Assembly (NCBI GenBank): GCA_019916065.1
Contig: CM034241.1
Coordinates: forward strand, 16,915,228-16,979,227
Direction of reading: 5' to 3'
Source of the DNA: Vitellaria paradoxa
Lineage: Eukaryota > Streptophyta > Magnoliopsida > Ericales > Sapotaceae
Length of the DNA: 64,000 nt
Numbering within the stretch: the first letter of the stretch is position 1; the number at the start of each line of letters is the position of its first letter. A program made the position numbers and the translations under genes. Of the stretch, positions 54,251-64,000 are shown piece after piece. The notes below the pieces were generated by a model, which made no database searches, was not told the DNA's origin, and saw only the letters and a program-made list of their open reading frames with translations.

Positions 54251-55215
54251 ATATCTGCCTTTCAAATAAGTATATAACAGGACATGTGTAGTCCAAGCTA
54301 ACATTATGTGAAGTATTTATCCAACTTTAGTAATAGGATGAATAGAAAATACAATGGCACTTGCATTCTGTATTCATTTGATTTTGAGGATATGAAAGGA
54401 AGTAACATACATAACCAACATTTTTAGTTCATCAACATATACGATTGCATCCATGATCATCCAGATCAAACCAGAATGTATTTCGTAACGGTTTTCCTTA
54501 GTCTTATCTGTCATTTGATAAGTAAAAGAAAGTTCCCACTACAAAAACATATACTTGCATGGTTGTAAGGTAAAACTCTGAGACAAATGATAAATTAAAT
54601 ATGATATGATATTTTGATACTTAATTAAAGGAATATATCCTATCAATCACTCACATGGTGTTTCAATTTCTACTGCATTCTGTCTGATACAGGGTCTTCT
54701 GATCTTTCAGTGCTTCTAAATTTATTGGAGGGTATTTTTATTAGGCCACTCACACCTGATAGGAAATTTTGGCCAAAGGGGTAATTTTGGTTCTCTCTCT
54801 TACAAATCTCTTTTTCATACCCTAATCAATTCTACTTTGACTCCTCTCCTATTGGCCAAGATGATTTTGAAGGCTAAGATGCCAATTATAAGCTCATACT
54901 TGTGACATGCTTCAAAAAAGGAGATAGATTTCTATTTACACAAACTGGTGTGTGACACATTGGAGCAGCAAGGAATCTACCGATCATTTATTCTTGCACT
55001 ATCTAACAGCTTTTGAATAGTTGAATAAACTGTTTGTTGAAGCTGGAGAGGACCCAGGTGTGCCCTCAAAAACTTTATCAACATCTTTACTACCAGGTTC
55101 TGGGGTTTTGGTAAAGGAAAGCAGGCTAAAACTTTATGAAATTGTGTTGGTTTGGCTTTATTATGGACCATATACAAGGAAAGCAATGGCCAAATATTTG
55201 AAGATAATGTTAGTT
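54251..55215. other. Unassigned, probably intron of the RRM gene
   Basis: No RRM1 exon was found here on the minus strand. A plus-strand stretch at 55021-55218 is open for 65 codons, but no family is recognised. Confidence 0.35.
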
Positions 55216-55613
55216 TGATGTACGACAATATAGATTGAATAAATATATAAATAAAAGTAGGGTTAAGAAGTAGAAGAAGAAGCCAATAAGAGAAAAGAAG
55301 AAGGGAGGAGGGGAGAGAACAAGCCACACAGGCTTTAATTCAATATATTTTTTATCCACCAAAATTTGAAAAACACTTACAATCCAAGCCTTTATACAAG
55401 CATTCAAATTAATTATTTAAGAAATCCAAATCAAAGATAAAATCAAATAAAAATCAAATCCTAAAAATAAGATAAAATCAAATAAAAATCAAATCCTAAA
55501 AATAAGATAAAATTAAATAAAAATCAAATCCTAAAAATAAGATAAAATCTAATCCTAATAATATAAAAATAATATCCTATTAAATTAAAATTTTAAATCT
55601 TTAATTTGCATTA
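55216..55613 (-). repeat. 3' LTR of element G
   Basis: In plus orientation from TGATGTACGACAATATAG to TTTGCATTA. It holds three 35-bp tandem units (55436-55470, 55471-55505, 55506-55540), where the other LTR has about two. Confidence 0.8.
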
Positions 55614-55712
55614 TTCTCCATCGCTTAGAAAAACTCGACAAAACTTCACACTACTTCAATCGCTGGGCCTAGAACAAAGCGGATATTCAAGTTGTTCACA
55701 AAGCTCATGGAC

Positions 55713-55974
55713 TCACATAAGGGATGGTAGAAATTGAGTGTCCCCACCAAGTCTGTCAATGTGGAACGAATTCAATTTCAATGACAGAACTCGTAGATGT
55801 TGAAAGACCAAAAATAAATCAACTTGTAGGAGGGGCTTAGATGTAGGGAAGACAAAATCGATAAAAACACCATAGGTTTTAGGCATATTCTTTAAGTCAA
55901 AGCATGGAATAGTGCAAGCACAGACCTTGGTGATACAACTGAAATTTGTTTTGTCAGGAGAATTGACCTCATGG
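55713..55974 (-). pseudogene. Terminal frame of element G
   Basis: Minus-strand open frame with PKTYGVFIDFVFPTSKPLLQVD, matching the frame in element E at 17460-17570. Unknown function. It is cut at 55975 by the LTR of H. Confidence 0.4.
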
Positions 55975-56399
55975 CGTAGCACACCGAAACGAAACAACAA
56001 GAAGAACAAGGAAAATAATAACTAACAAAATAAAACTCAATTTCTTTCAATATTATTTCAAAACTGTATATCCCTTACAATCTCCAACCTTTTATATAGG
56101 TTACGACTGAAAACCAAATGAAGTAATTTCCTAAAATAAACTAATCAAATCATAATCAAATCACAATCAAACCTCAATCAAATCTCAAAATTTAAGGAAA
56201 ACAACTAAATCAAACCCCTAAAAACCCTTCCCCCAAAATTAATCTATCAAATTCAAATTTCATCCCTACCCAAAAATATTTGAATTGAAATCGGTTACCA
56301 TGATCCCTATCATTCCCTCTGAGCTTAGAAAAACTCGGCTCCGCAAAGCCCCAGTGAAGATAATGCGCCAAGAGCTCAGGGTCAACATGGTGGAACTCT

Positions 56400-57136
56400 T
56401 CCTCAGTAATTCAAGCAACATTCGAATCTGGTCTTTGTTCCACCGGACAAGAAAACGCTAAAGGCACCCCTGAGAAGAAATGATGGTCTCAAAATCAAGC
56501 ACATCAATGATCTCAGTGACATTAAGAGACGCTTGCCTTAAATTCATTAACTGATCATTCAGTACGTCCCTATAGTAGGCAGGAAGGTATTTCTCTTACA
56601 ATTTAACTTTCATGTCAATCCAACGATTAATGGGTAGGGCCCCAAATCTCTCTCTCTCTCTCAATCTAGACATGCTACCAATACCGTTTGATGAAGCCAA
56701 CTAACTTCATTTGAGCAAACATGACTTGATGTAAGTTAGAAATACGATACCACCAAAAATAATCCTCAATCTCAAGAAGCCAATCAAAAAATACACCAAG
56801 GTCTAACTGTCCATCAAAAGATGGAGCCTCAACCTTAACAACTTTGACTATGTTGTTAAACTCATCATGATGATTTCTAGGGTATTGCACAGGTGGTCTA
56901 ACCCCATAATTACCCTCATGCAGCCTATGATCCTCGACACGATCAACTTGAGAAACTCTATTACCATAATCTAAAACAGAGTTTGCATCATCCTCACCAT
57001 CTCTCCCCTGAGGACCATGAGGAAATTGTGGTTGGCCATGGCCACCGGGATAAAAGCCAACAAAACTAGTAAAATTACAAGAAGGATCTAGCATTTGTCC
57101 AGGAGGAATAGGGATGTCACCCCTCTGATCATCCAT
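56400..57136 (-). pseudogene. Gag of element H
   Basis: A 153-codon frame from ATG 57136 carries a gypsy gag with VKVEAPSFDGQLDLGVFFDWLLEIEDYFWWY and MKLVGFIKRYW. Similarity goes on in other frames to about 56560 (MKVKLQEKYLP-like) and then stops. No pol follows, so the element depended on others. Confidence 0.7.
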
Positions 57137-58057
57137 CTAATGTTTGCCTAGAGTTCTAGCTAGTCTATCAAAGTCCTCACATAGTTGGTTCATTGAATCC
57201 TGGAGTGTATTCACATTTTGTTCTATGGTAGCAACTTTTTGATCTATGGTGAAAAGGGTTTAGTGAAAATAGATGAAGTACGATATGAAAAGTAAGGGAG
57301 ATAAGGTTATGAGATAAACTATAAATTTTTATTTTTTTAACAAGGGTGATAAGGTGGAGATTCTATACTGATATCAACTCAAATAGGAACAAGTAATTAA
57401 ATAATATCCTAGGCCAAAATAAATGTCACAAATAAACAATTAATAAAAACAACCTAATATGATTGCGTGCAAATTTATGGTAGTAGAGGTATGGGGAATG
57501 AGAAATGGTGGCTCTCTGATAACTGTAATCTCACCAAAGGACTCTAATAATTTTAGGTCAAAAAGTGTCCGACATGCAAATTTAATACCTTCCCAAACCA
57601 ACTAGAATATTTAAGCACAACTTCAAATAGAGAACATATACTCTTACGAAACACAGTTCGAAGCGTTCTAGGGTCGTAGGAAGTTCGCCAAAGGGTCGTC
57701 GGAAGTTCACCGGAGGTCCGATTCTAGTCGCTAGCATGAGGCGATGCCACTGATGGTGCTGCATTACCTCTTTGTCGCCTGGAAGATGCTTCGCGTTGAT
57801 CAAGAAGAAAGGCTGGAACACGATCGTCTAGCATTTGGGCGTTCGTCGACACTGGAATTGCTCCGATAAGGAGTCGATAATAAGGGCTTCTGTTGGTCAT
57901 CGTCAATGAATTTACCTTCGCCAACAACGATGATTCTGACAATAATCGGTGATGGAAATATGAAAACAGCTGCCGCTAGGGTTTGGTTTCGAACAATTGT
58001 GGCCAAGGTTTGGTTTCGAACAATGACAGTGAATCGATTTGCTTTGATACCAGTTAA
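57137..58057 (-). other. 5' leader of element H
   Basis: Long leader with the CACCGGAGGTC/GTCGCCGGAA motif cluster (57660-57720) also seen in F, E and G. Overlapping short frames on both strands at 57800-58100 show no domain. Confidence 0.45.
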
Positions 58058-58426
58058 CGTAGCACAACAGAACGAAAACACAAAAACAACAACAACAACA
58101 TAAGCCTTATCCCACTAGGTACGAAAACACAAGAACAACGAAGAAAATAATAACTAACAAAATAAAATTCAATTTCTTTCAATATTATTCCAAAGCTGAA
58201 TATCCCTTACAATCTCTTTATATGGGCTAGGGCTGAAGACCAAATGAAGTAATTTCCTAAAATAAAGTAATTAAATCACAATCAAACCCCGATCACATCT
58301 CAAAATCCAAGGAAAACAAATAAATCAAACTCCTAAAAATCCTCCCCCCAAAATTAACCTGTCCTATTCAAATTTCATCCCCGCCTAAAATATTTGAATT
58401 GGAATTGGATATCATTATCTCCATCA

Positions 58427-59236
58427 CCTTAGTAGTCGCCACAACTTCATCAATCGATGTAATATGACAAGATGATGTAATATGACAAGGTGTCACATCA
58501 ACAGTTCAAGGTGATCATCATTTGACTTTTTCTTTTGTTTATCAATGATTTTGAGAACGACTGTGAAAGCACTCAATAGAGGAGGAGCCAAAACTGTAGT
58601 TGACATTTGAGTTGAATAATGGTGATCCCAGTCGTGTAACAAAATTGCATCCATCCTAGTGGCTAGTCCTTCAATTGCTTCCAAGATGGCTACTAGTTGG
58701 GTTTACAATTGGTTATCCATCATTTCTACTAGATGTGTGTGTACAAGCACATCTAGATCAGTAGTCAACAGCATACTATCAACTTAGAATCTTCAAAAAT
58801 GGATTGAAAAGTGTTCTGGACAGATTCTGGAGGTCGCCAGAGGGTTGCCGAAAAGGCGCCAAAGATTGCCGGATCTCCAGTTCAAGTTGCCGAAGGACGG
58901 CAATCCCAATGGCAATGTTGGTTGACTTTGTCAACGACTTGAAGAGCGAATTTGGTCAACTCAACATCCGATAGGTTATTCACTCAAATGCAAAGCCAAA
59001 GGACTTGGGTCGCTCCTTGGTACAACAATCATTCTAGGGTTTCTGGACTAATTTTGGCTTTGAACAACAACAGAATGGTGTTTGTATCTGTTGAAACCAG
59101 TGGCTAGGGTTTTGGACTACAATGGTGGCTAGGGTTTTGGATTATGATGGCGACTAGCATTTGGGGCTCTCGACAGTGAATAATATACTGATTTGAATAA
59201 GGTTTAGAGATTGAGGTTTTACTTTGATACTAAAAT
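58427..59236 (-). other. 5' interior of element G
   Basis: Homologous to 18080-18288 and 25462-25900 of element E (shared TAATATGACAAG, TTTGACATTTGAGTTGAATAATGG). Includes another CGCCGGAGG-type cluster at 58825-58880. No coding frame of note. Confidence 0.55.
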
Positions 59237-59604
59237 TGACGTGGGACAATATAGATTACATAAATAAATAAAAGAAATTAGAGTTAAGAAGCCGAAGAAG
59301 AAGCCAAGAAGAGGAGGAGGAGAAGAAGAAGGGGGGAGAGGAGAGAACAAGCCACACGAGCTTTAATTCAATATTTTTTTATTCATCAAATTTTGAATAA
59401 CACTTACAATTCAACCCTTGATATAGTTATTCAAATTAACTGTTCAAGGAATTCAAATCAAAGATAAAATCAAATAAAAACCAAATCCTAAAAATAAGAT
59501 AAATTAAATAAAAATCAAATCCCAAAGATAAGATAAAATCTAATCCTAATAATATGGAAATAATATCCTATTAAATTAAAATTTTAAATCTTTAATTTGC
59601 ATCA
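59237..59604 (-). repeat. 5' LTR of element G (368 bp)
   Basis: In plus orientation from TGACGTGGGACAATATAG to TTTGCATCA. A primer-site-like TTAGTATCAAAGT (minus) adjoins at about 59223-59236. Confidence 0.8.
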
Positions 59605-59647
59605 TAGTCGTTGTGAAGAATTGTGGACAAGGGCAAGTTTCAGGCTA

Positions 59648-62420
59648 CTTTTTTTTTTTGAAAAAGATAAGTAAGAATTTATTATTTCAAAGAGCATAAA
59701 TAAACATTAGGATGATACTTACAGTATAATAAACTATACAATACTATCCAAACCAGTGATTAGCACAAATCATCAAGAAAATTCAAAAAGGAGCATAAGT
59801 CAAGGTCCCTTCCCTCTCTTTCTCAGCCATACAAACAGCTTAGAAATAAACTCTTAATCCTCAAAGTAGTCTTCGTATCATCTTCAAATATCCTCCTATT
59901 GCGCTCTTTCCAAATAATTCAAAAAAGACAGAATGGAGCCAAGTTCCAAGTGTGTTTCTTCCTCTTTGCCAAGGATTGACCCCACCAAAGCAAAAGAAAA
60001 CTCCTAAGATCTTCCAGGAAACACAATTGAACTCCAAAACAATTCAATAACAACCCCCATAACTCAGCCGACCAAGAGCAGTGAATAAGGAGATGAGTAA
60101 TAGATTCCTCTTGCTTTAGACACAGCGGGTATCGATTAGCTAGCAGATAGCCACGGTGTTGTAAGTTGTCCATCGTCAAAATCTTACCTTTGACTGCACA
60201 CCAAGTGAAAAATATAACTCTAGTAGGGATTGCAGCTTTCCAAATCTTCGGCCATGGAAAAATTTCTGCGTTACGACCTTGCAAAAAGGAGTAGAAAGAC
60301 TTTACAGAAAAGACCTTGCTCATTGAATGCTTCCAAATCATGACATCTGAAGACTTAGTCAAATTAATAGAACATAGTAATTCCATTAATAACATTAAGC
60401 TATCAAACTCCCAGTCATTCACATTCCTGCGTAGCAGCACAGACCAGCTGCTTTGAATGCCAACACCATTGCAGTAATCAGAGACACAATCTTCTTTGTT
60501 AACTGCAATTACAAGATTCCTAGAAAGACATCTGAAAGACAGCCAATACCTAACCAATCTTGCTTCCAAAATAAAATTCTGTCTCCTTTCCCAGCCTGCC
60601 AAGAAATACAACAACTAAAAGTCTGTCAATTCTTCTTATTCCTCTCCATAAACCATGACCATAAGGAGTCGACACAAAAGTAGAGGACCACCCTCCAAAC
60701 TCTTCCCCATATTTGATAGCAATCAACCTCTTCCAAAGTCTGTTATCCTCTTGAGCATATCTCCAAAGCCATTTCCCTAATAAAGCTTCATTGTTCAGTT
60801 TTAATTGTTTAAATCCCACTCCTCAAGCCTCTAAAGGTTTACAAACAGCCTCCCAATTCACAAAACTATGCTTGTATACGTCCTCACTTCTTCCTCAAAG
60901 GAAATCTCTTTGCATCCTCTCCAACTCCTTGATTACTGAGACTGGGGCAGTGAATAGAGAAAGGAAATATGTTGGTAGGCTAGCTAGAACATTCTTAATC
61001 AATATAATCCTAGCCCCAGTCGATAAGTATTTGAGCTTCCACCTTGCCAATCTGCTCCTACATTTCTCCAAAACAGGACCCCAAACTTGTATTGATTTAT
61101 AATGAGCTCCCAATGGCAAACCAAGGTAAGTGGTAGGAAAAGAACCAATCTTGCAACCCAATATATTTGCCAAAGCACCCAAATTATCCATTGCACCGAC
61201 TACCATGATCTAAGACTTTTGAAGGTTAACTTTTGAGCCAGTGACCACCTTAAACCCCAATAATGTGCAGCGTAAATGTCCCAATTGCATCAACTCTGCT
61301 CCACAAAATATAATTGTGTCATCAGCAAATAGCAGATGAGATATGCTGAGAGGATATCTATCAGTGCCGACAGTAAAGCCTTGAATAAAACCAGCTGCTT
61401 CAACTTACTGCAACATCTTACTAAGAACTTCCATGACTAAGATAAAAAGGAAAGGAGAAAGGGGATCTCCTTGCCTTAATCCTTTGGAAGAAGCCAAAAA
61501 ACCTTCAGGGGTACCATTGATCAAGATTGAGAATCTAGCAGTTGAAATGCACCATTCGATCCATTGACACCATTTGTTGCCGAAGCCCATTCTTCCTAAC
61601 AAGTAGATCAAAAAGTTCCAATTGACATGGTCAAAAGCTTTCTCTATATCCAATTTACAAACAATACCTAGTTCCTTACCCTTAGTCTTAGAGTCTAGAA
61701 CCTCATTAGCTACTAAGACAGCGTCCAAAATCTATCTTCCTCCCACAAAAGCATTCTGAGAAGATGAGATCAGAGGATCCAAGATTTTTTTTAATCTGCT
61801 AGCAAGAACCTTGGAGAGGAGTTTATAAGCAGCCCCAACCAAGCTTATAGGCCTAAAATCTTTAATATCCACAGCACCAGATTTCTTAGGGACAAGAGCA
61901 ATGAATGTTGAATTCATACTTCTAACAAACCTGCAGCTTTGATGAAACTCAGTAAATAACTGCAACAGATCATCCTTAAAAACACTCCAGCATGTTTGGA
62001 AAGAAGCAATAGTCCATCCATCAGGTCCAAGAGCTTTTTCACCATTGAGATCATTGAGGGCCTAGAGGATTTCCTGCTCAGTAAAAGGCTTTTCCAGGTT
62101 CTCGGCTTATGTGGAACTGAGCTGGGAAAATTCTAGTTCATCTACCTTTGGCCTCCAGCCAGCCTCTTCTTCGAAAAGCTGTTTATAAAAGTGCAGAATG
62201 CCTTGCCTTATCTCTCCCGGGTCTTCAGTAATTGAGCCATTAAACCTTACTCTGTCAATCCAATTCCTTCTCTTATTTGCTGAAGCCATTTTGTGGAAAA
62301 ACTTAGTGTTTCTATCGCCTTCTTTAATCCATTTAACTCTAGACTTTTGTCTCCAACTAATTTTCTCCATTCTAAGTATTTTCTTCAGCTCCAAAATCTT
62401 GCACTTTCTTAAGGTTAATG
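59648..62420 (-). mobile_element. L1-type LINE, 5'-truncated, 2.8 kb
   Basis: Minus-strand order: linker before RT (62394-62107, RQKSRVKWIKEGDRNTKFFH), RT (61965-60895) and the zf-RVT tail (60614-59919). The poly(A) tail appears as a T-run at 59648-59660. Endonuclease is missing, as expected of 5' truncation. The target duplication was not found. Confidence 0.85.
59919..62394 (-). pseudogene. LINE reverse transcriptase ORF2, broken
   Basis: Motifs: TFIALVPKKSGAVDIKDFRP (about 61900), [13 protein letters not shown] (about 61640), [20 protein letters not shown] (about 61430), the catalytic FADDTIIF (about 61310-61335), and TYLGLPLGA with ARIILIKNVLASLPTY (61100-60960). The end has IWKAAIPTRVIFFTW (about 60220). 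About six frames are separated by single stops or shifts, so decay is moderate compared with the other LINEs here. Confidence 0.85.
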
Positions 62421-63505
62421 TTTTTTCTCTTTATAAATAGCAACTCTAATTAAAAATAATAGTTATTCTTTAAGTTCATGTTAGTATTAGCATTGTCAAT
62501 GTTATTTCCAATTTTATCCAAATAATATGGACCAAAGTTGCAATATATATATATATATATATATATTTTGAAACTTAAGCAAGTCCATGAAGGCGAGAGA
62601 AGTGCAAAATTGCACAAAAGACATAAGTCAAACACTAATTTCAAAAACACCCAGTGTGGTTTTGTAATTAACAAAAGAAATAAACAAAAAAATTTCTTAA
62701 ATTTATCATTGTGATCCCAAGGCACTAATTAAAAGCCAATGCATAAAAATTGATCTCAATTTATAATAATAAAATATACTTCAAGAATAATGAAAGTCAA
62801 GCTCATCTTATGGTATTAGAAGGAAGACCATGAGCATAGTAAAACTAATAAAATGGTCAAAAGCGATAGTTAAGAGGCTATGGTAAGAAGAATAGAGACT
62901 TGTAAAAAGGCACAATATTTGTGTAATATTCAAGTTAGACAACAAATATCAGCAAATATTCCACCAAACATGTACTATTATTTTTCATTTTGTTTTAGAA
63001 CTGTACACTTGAGGTACACATGTCATCACACTAGTGAAATACATTGTTTTTTTAACTATAAATATATATTAGGTGTATCCCCACCTTCGATAGGACTAAT
63101 CCATTGGAGCTTCTAATCCTCCAAAACAAAAAAAAAAAAAAAAAAGGTAATGCCAAGAGGGTTCAAAGCAGTGAAAGCTACTTCAATTGGTAGAGATCTT
63201 ACCACTAAACTACTTCCGTATGGGTATGAAACATAGTATTTTTGAAAAAATAAACTAAAAATTAAATAATAAAATACAAACAAAATGAACTTATACATAT
63301 TCATCATTTATACTCTAATTTTTTAACTTTAAAATTTTTAAAACTAAAAAACTTCAACCTTTCATTAATAGAAATTTTTTAAAAGATACATATATAACTA
63401 AAAGATAAATTTATTTATTGTTACTTGTTAAAAAAATAAATAAATTTATCTGTTATGTAAAAATCAATAAATAGTTGCTTTCATGCATATAAAAATTATA
63501 TATTT
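62421..63505. other. Unassigned AT-rich sequence
   Basis: A TA microsatellite (about 62543-62567) and an A-run (63126-63145) occur. No RRM1 exon was recognised on the minus strand. Confidence 0.4.
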
Positions 63506-63720
63506 ACTGGATTGGGATACAATTTGCAGCCCCTATCAATAGAGGGGGTTTAGGGATTAGAAAAATTAAGTATTTTAACAAAGCTTTGTTGAGAAAATGA
63601 TTGTGGAAGCAGCTATTCGTACAACGTGTATGGTACTTATTTAGATATGGGCCACAGAGGTAGCAACCACTCAATGAAGAAGACAGAAGCAACATGGGTT
63701 TTAAGCCCTCTTGGCATTCA
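63506..63720 (+). pseudogene. LINE RT C-terminal fragment, plus strand
   Basis: In two frames the sequence reads WDTICSP then GGLGIRKIKYFNKALLRK and, after a stop, LWK, the conserved C-terminal block of plant L1 RT. It is opposite in strand to the LINE at 59648. No tail is visible in the window. Confidence 0.6.
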
Positions 63721-64000
63721 TCATTTTATTAGAGGGATAGAGTGGTAGAGACATCATTCATACCATATCATATCATATAATCCTTAATTACGCTGATATG
63801 TGGTTGTGAGGCTTGCAACTCTACTAAAACATTATAATTTGATCATTTATTGTGAAATGTGAAAACAAGTGTATAAATTGAACTAGAGAGATATGCTAGT
63901 GAAAAAAGAAAATTCATAATTGCAGTATCCGATTTCCATTACGCTTGGACCGACGACCACAACCATTATCGCAGTTTAAAACAATGTGTGAGAACAAGGT

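Larger units (their letters stand above)
55975..58426 (-). mobile_element. Non-autonomous gypsy element H with gag, nested in G
   Basis: LTRs 55975-56312 and 58058-58426 match along their length (CGTAGCACA start, ATC-CATCA end). The primer site TGGTATCAAAGC is at 58041-58052 (minus). The flanks CATGG and CCTTA do not match, so either the target site was altered or deletions took place. Only gag is coded. Confidence 0.75.
55216..59604 (-). mobile_element. Non-autonomous gypsy-like element G, with H inside
   Basis: LTRs 55216-55613 and 59237-59604. Flanks TAGTT and TAGTC are a target duplication with one change. Same family as E: LTR ends TGA-G and TTTGCAT-A, shared CAAGCCACAC, and a shared interior frame with PKTYGVFIDFVF. 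The interior without H is only about 1.2 kb. Confidence 0.78.

Noticed and set aside
57800..58103. Overlapping ORFs on both strands in the leader of H
   Set aside because: They are caused by GC-richer repeats; no motif, and they include LTR and primer site.
63120..63240. SINE on the minus strand
   Set aside because: An A-box-like TTTAGTGGTAAG and a poly(A) tract are seen, but the B box is poor and no duplication was found.

Overview
The window is nuclear DNA of a flowering plant, most likely a eudicot with a repeat-rich genome. The evidence is a spliced RRM gene with GT..AG introns, Ty1/copia and Ty3/gypsy elements primed by initiator-Met tRNA, L1-type LINEs, tRNA-derived SINEs including an Au-SINE, hAT-like MITEs and AT-rich intergenic DNA. 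No bacterial, organellar or CRISPR-type system is seen. Species cannot be told from the sequence.

Layout. 1-1186: an intact copia gag (minus) with its LTR, cut by the window edge. 1308-6235: decayed copia A (plus). 6236-11345: decayed chromovirus-type gypsy B (plus) with a MITE inserted just before its chromodomain. 11345-13740: copia fragment N (plus) carrying a 1.1-kb hAT-like element with an exact 8-bp target duplication. 13741-15723: non-coding sequence ending in poly(A). 16198-26603: a nest. Gypsy-like element E (minus) holds copia C (plus), which holds composite F (20675-24813). F has its two LTRs in inverted orientation yet a single 5-bp target duplication (TAGGG) inside C's RNase H frame. 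E also holds a SINE and a MITE. 27416-29387: Au-SINE, TRIM, hAT-like MITE and tRNA-derived SINE.

30176-53159 (minus): one cellular gene, not recognisable from single ORFs. Ten phase-compatible exons encode two RRM domains (the second and third RRMs by family comparison) and an Arg/Tyr/Pro/Gly-rich tail of a plant hnRNP-Q-like RNA-binding protein. Its introns are loaded with elements: a LINE fragment, copia I (Tnt1-like) inserted in older copia L and itself hit by young copia J, a second LINE fragment, MITEs, a possible solo LTR and a Tat/Athila-type gypsy remnant M. The 5' exons (RRM1, start codon) lie above 53159, probably beyond the window. The space upstream holds an AT-rich MITE, nested non-autonomous gypsy elements G and H (minus), and a 2.7-kb L1 LINE (minus). 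A small plus-strand LINE fragment sits near the end.

The strongest observation is F: a palindromic retrotransposon whose two outer ends are both U5 ends, with a 6-bp microhomology at the internal junction. This suggests template switching in reverse transcription followed by ordinary integration. Other points are the TE-swollen RRM gene with a 41-nt intron, an unrecognised post-gag reading frame in F, and many insertions datable by order of nesting.
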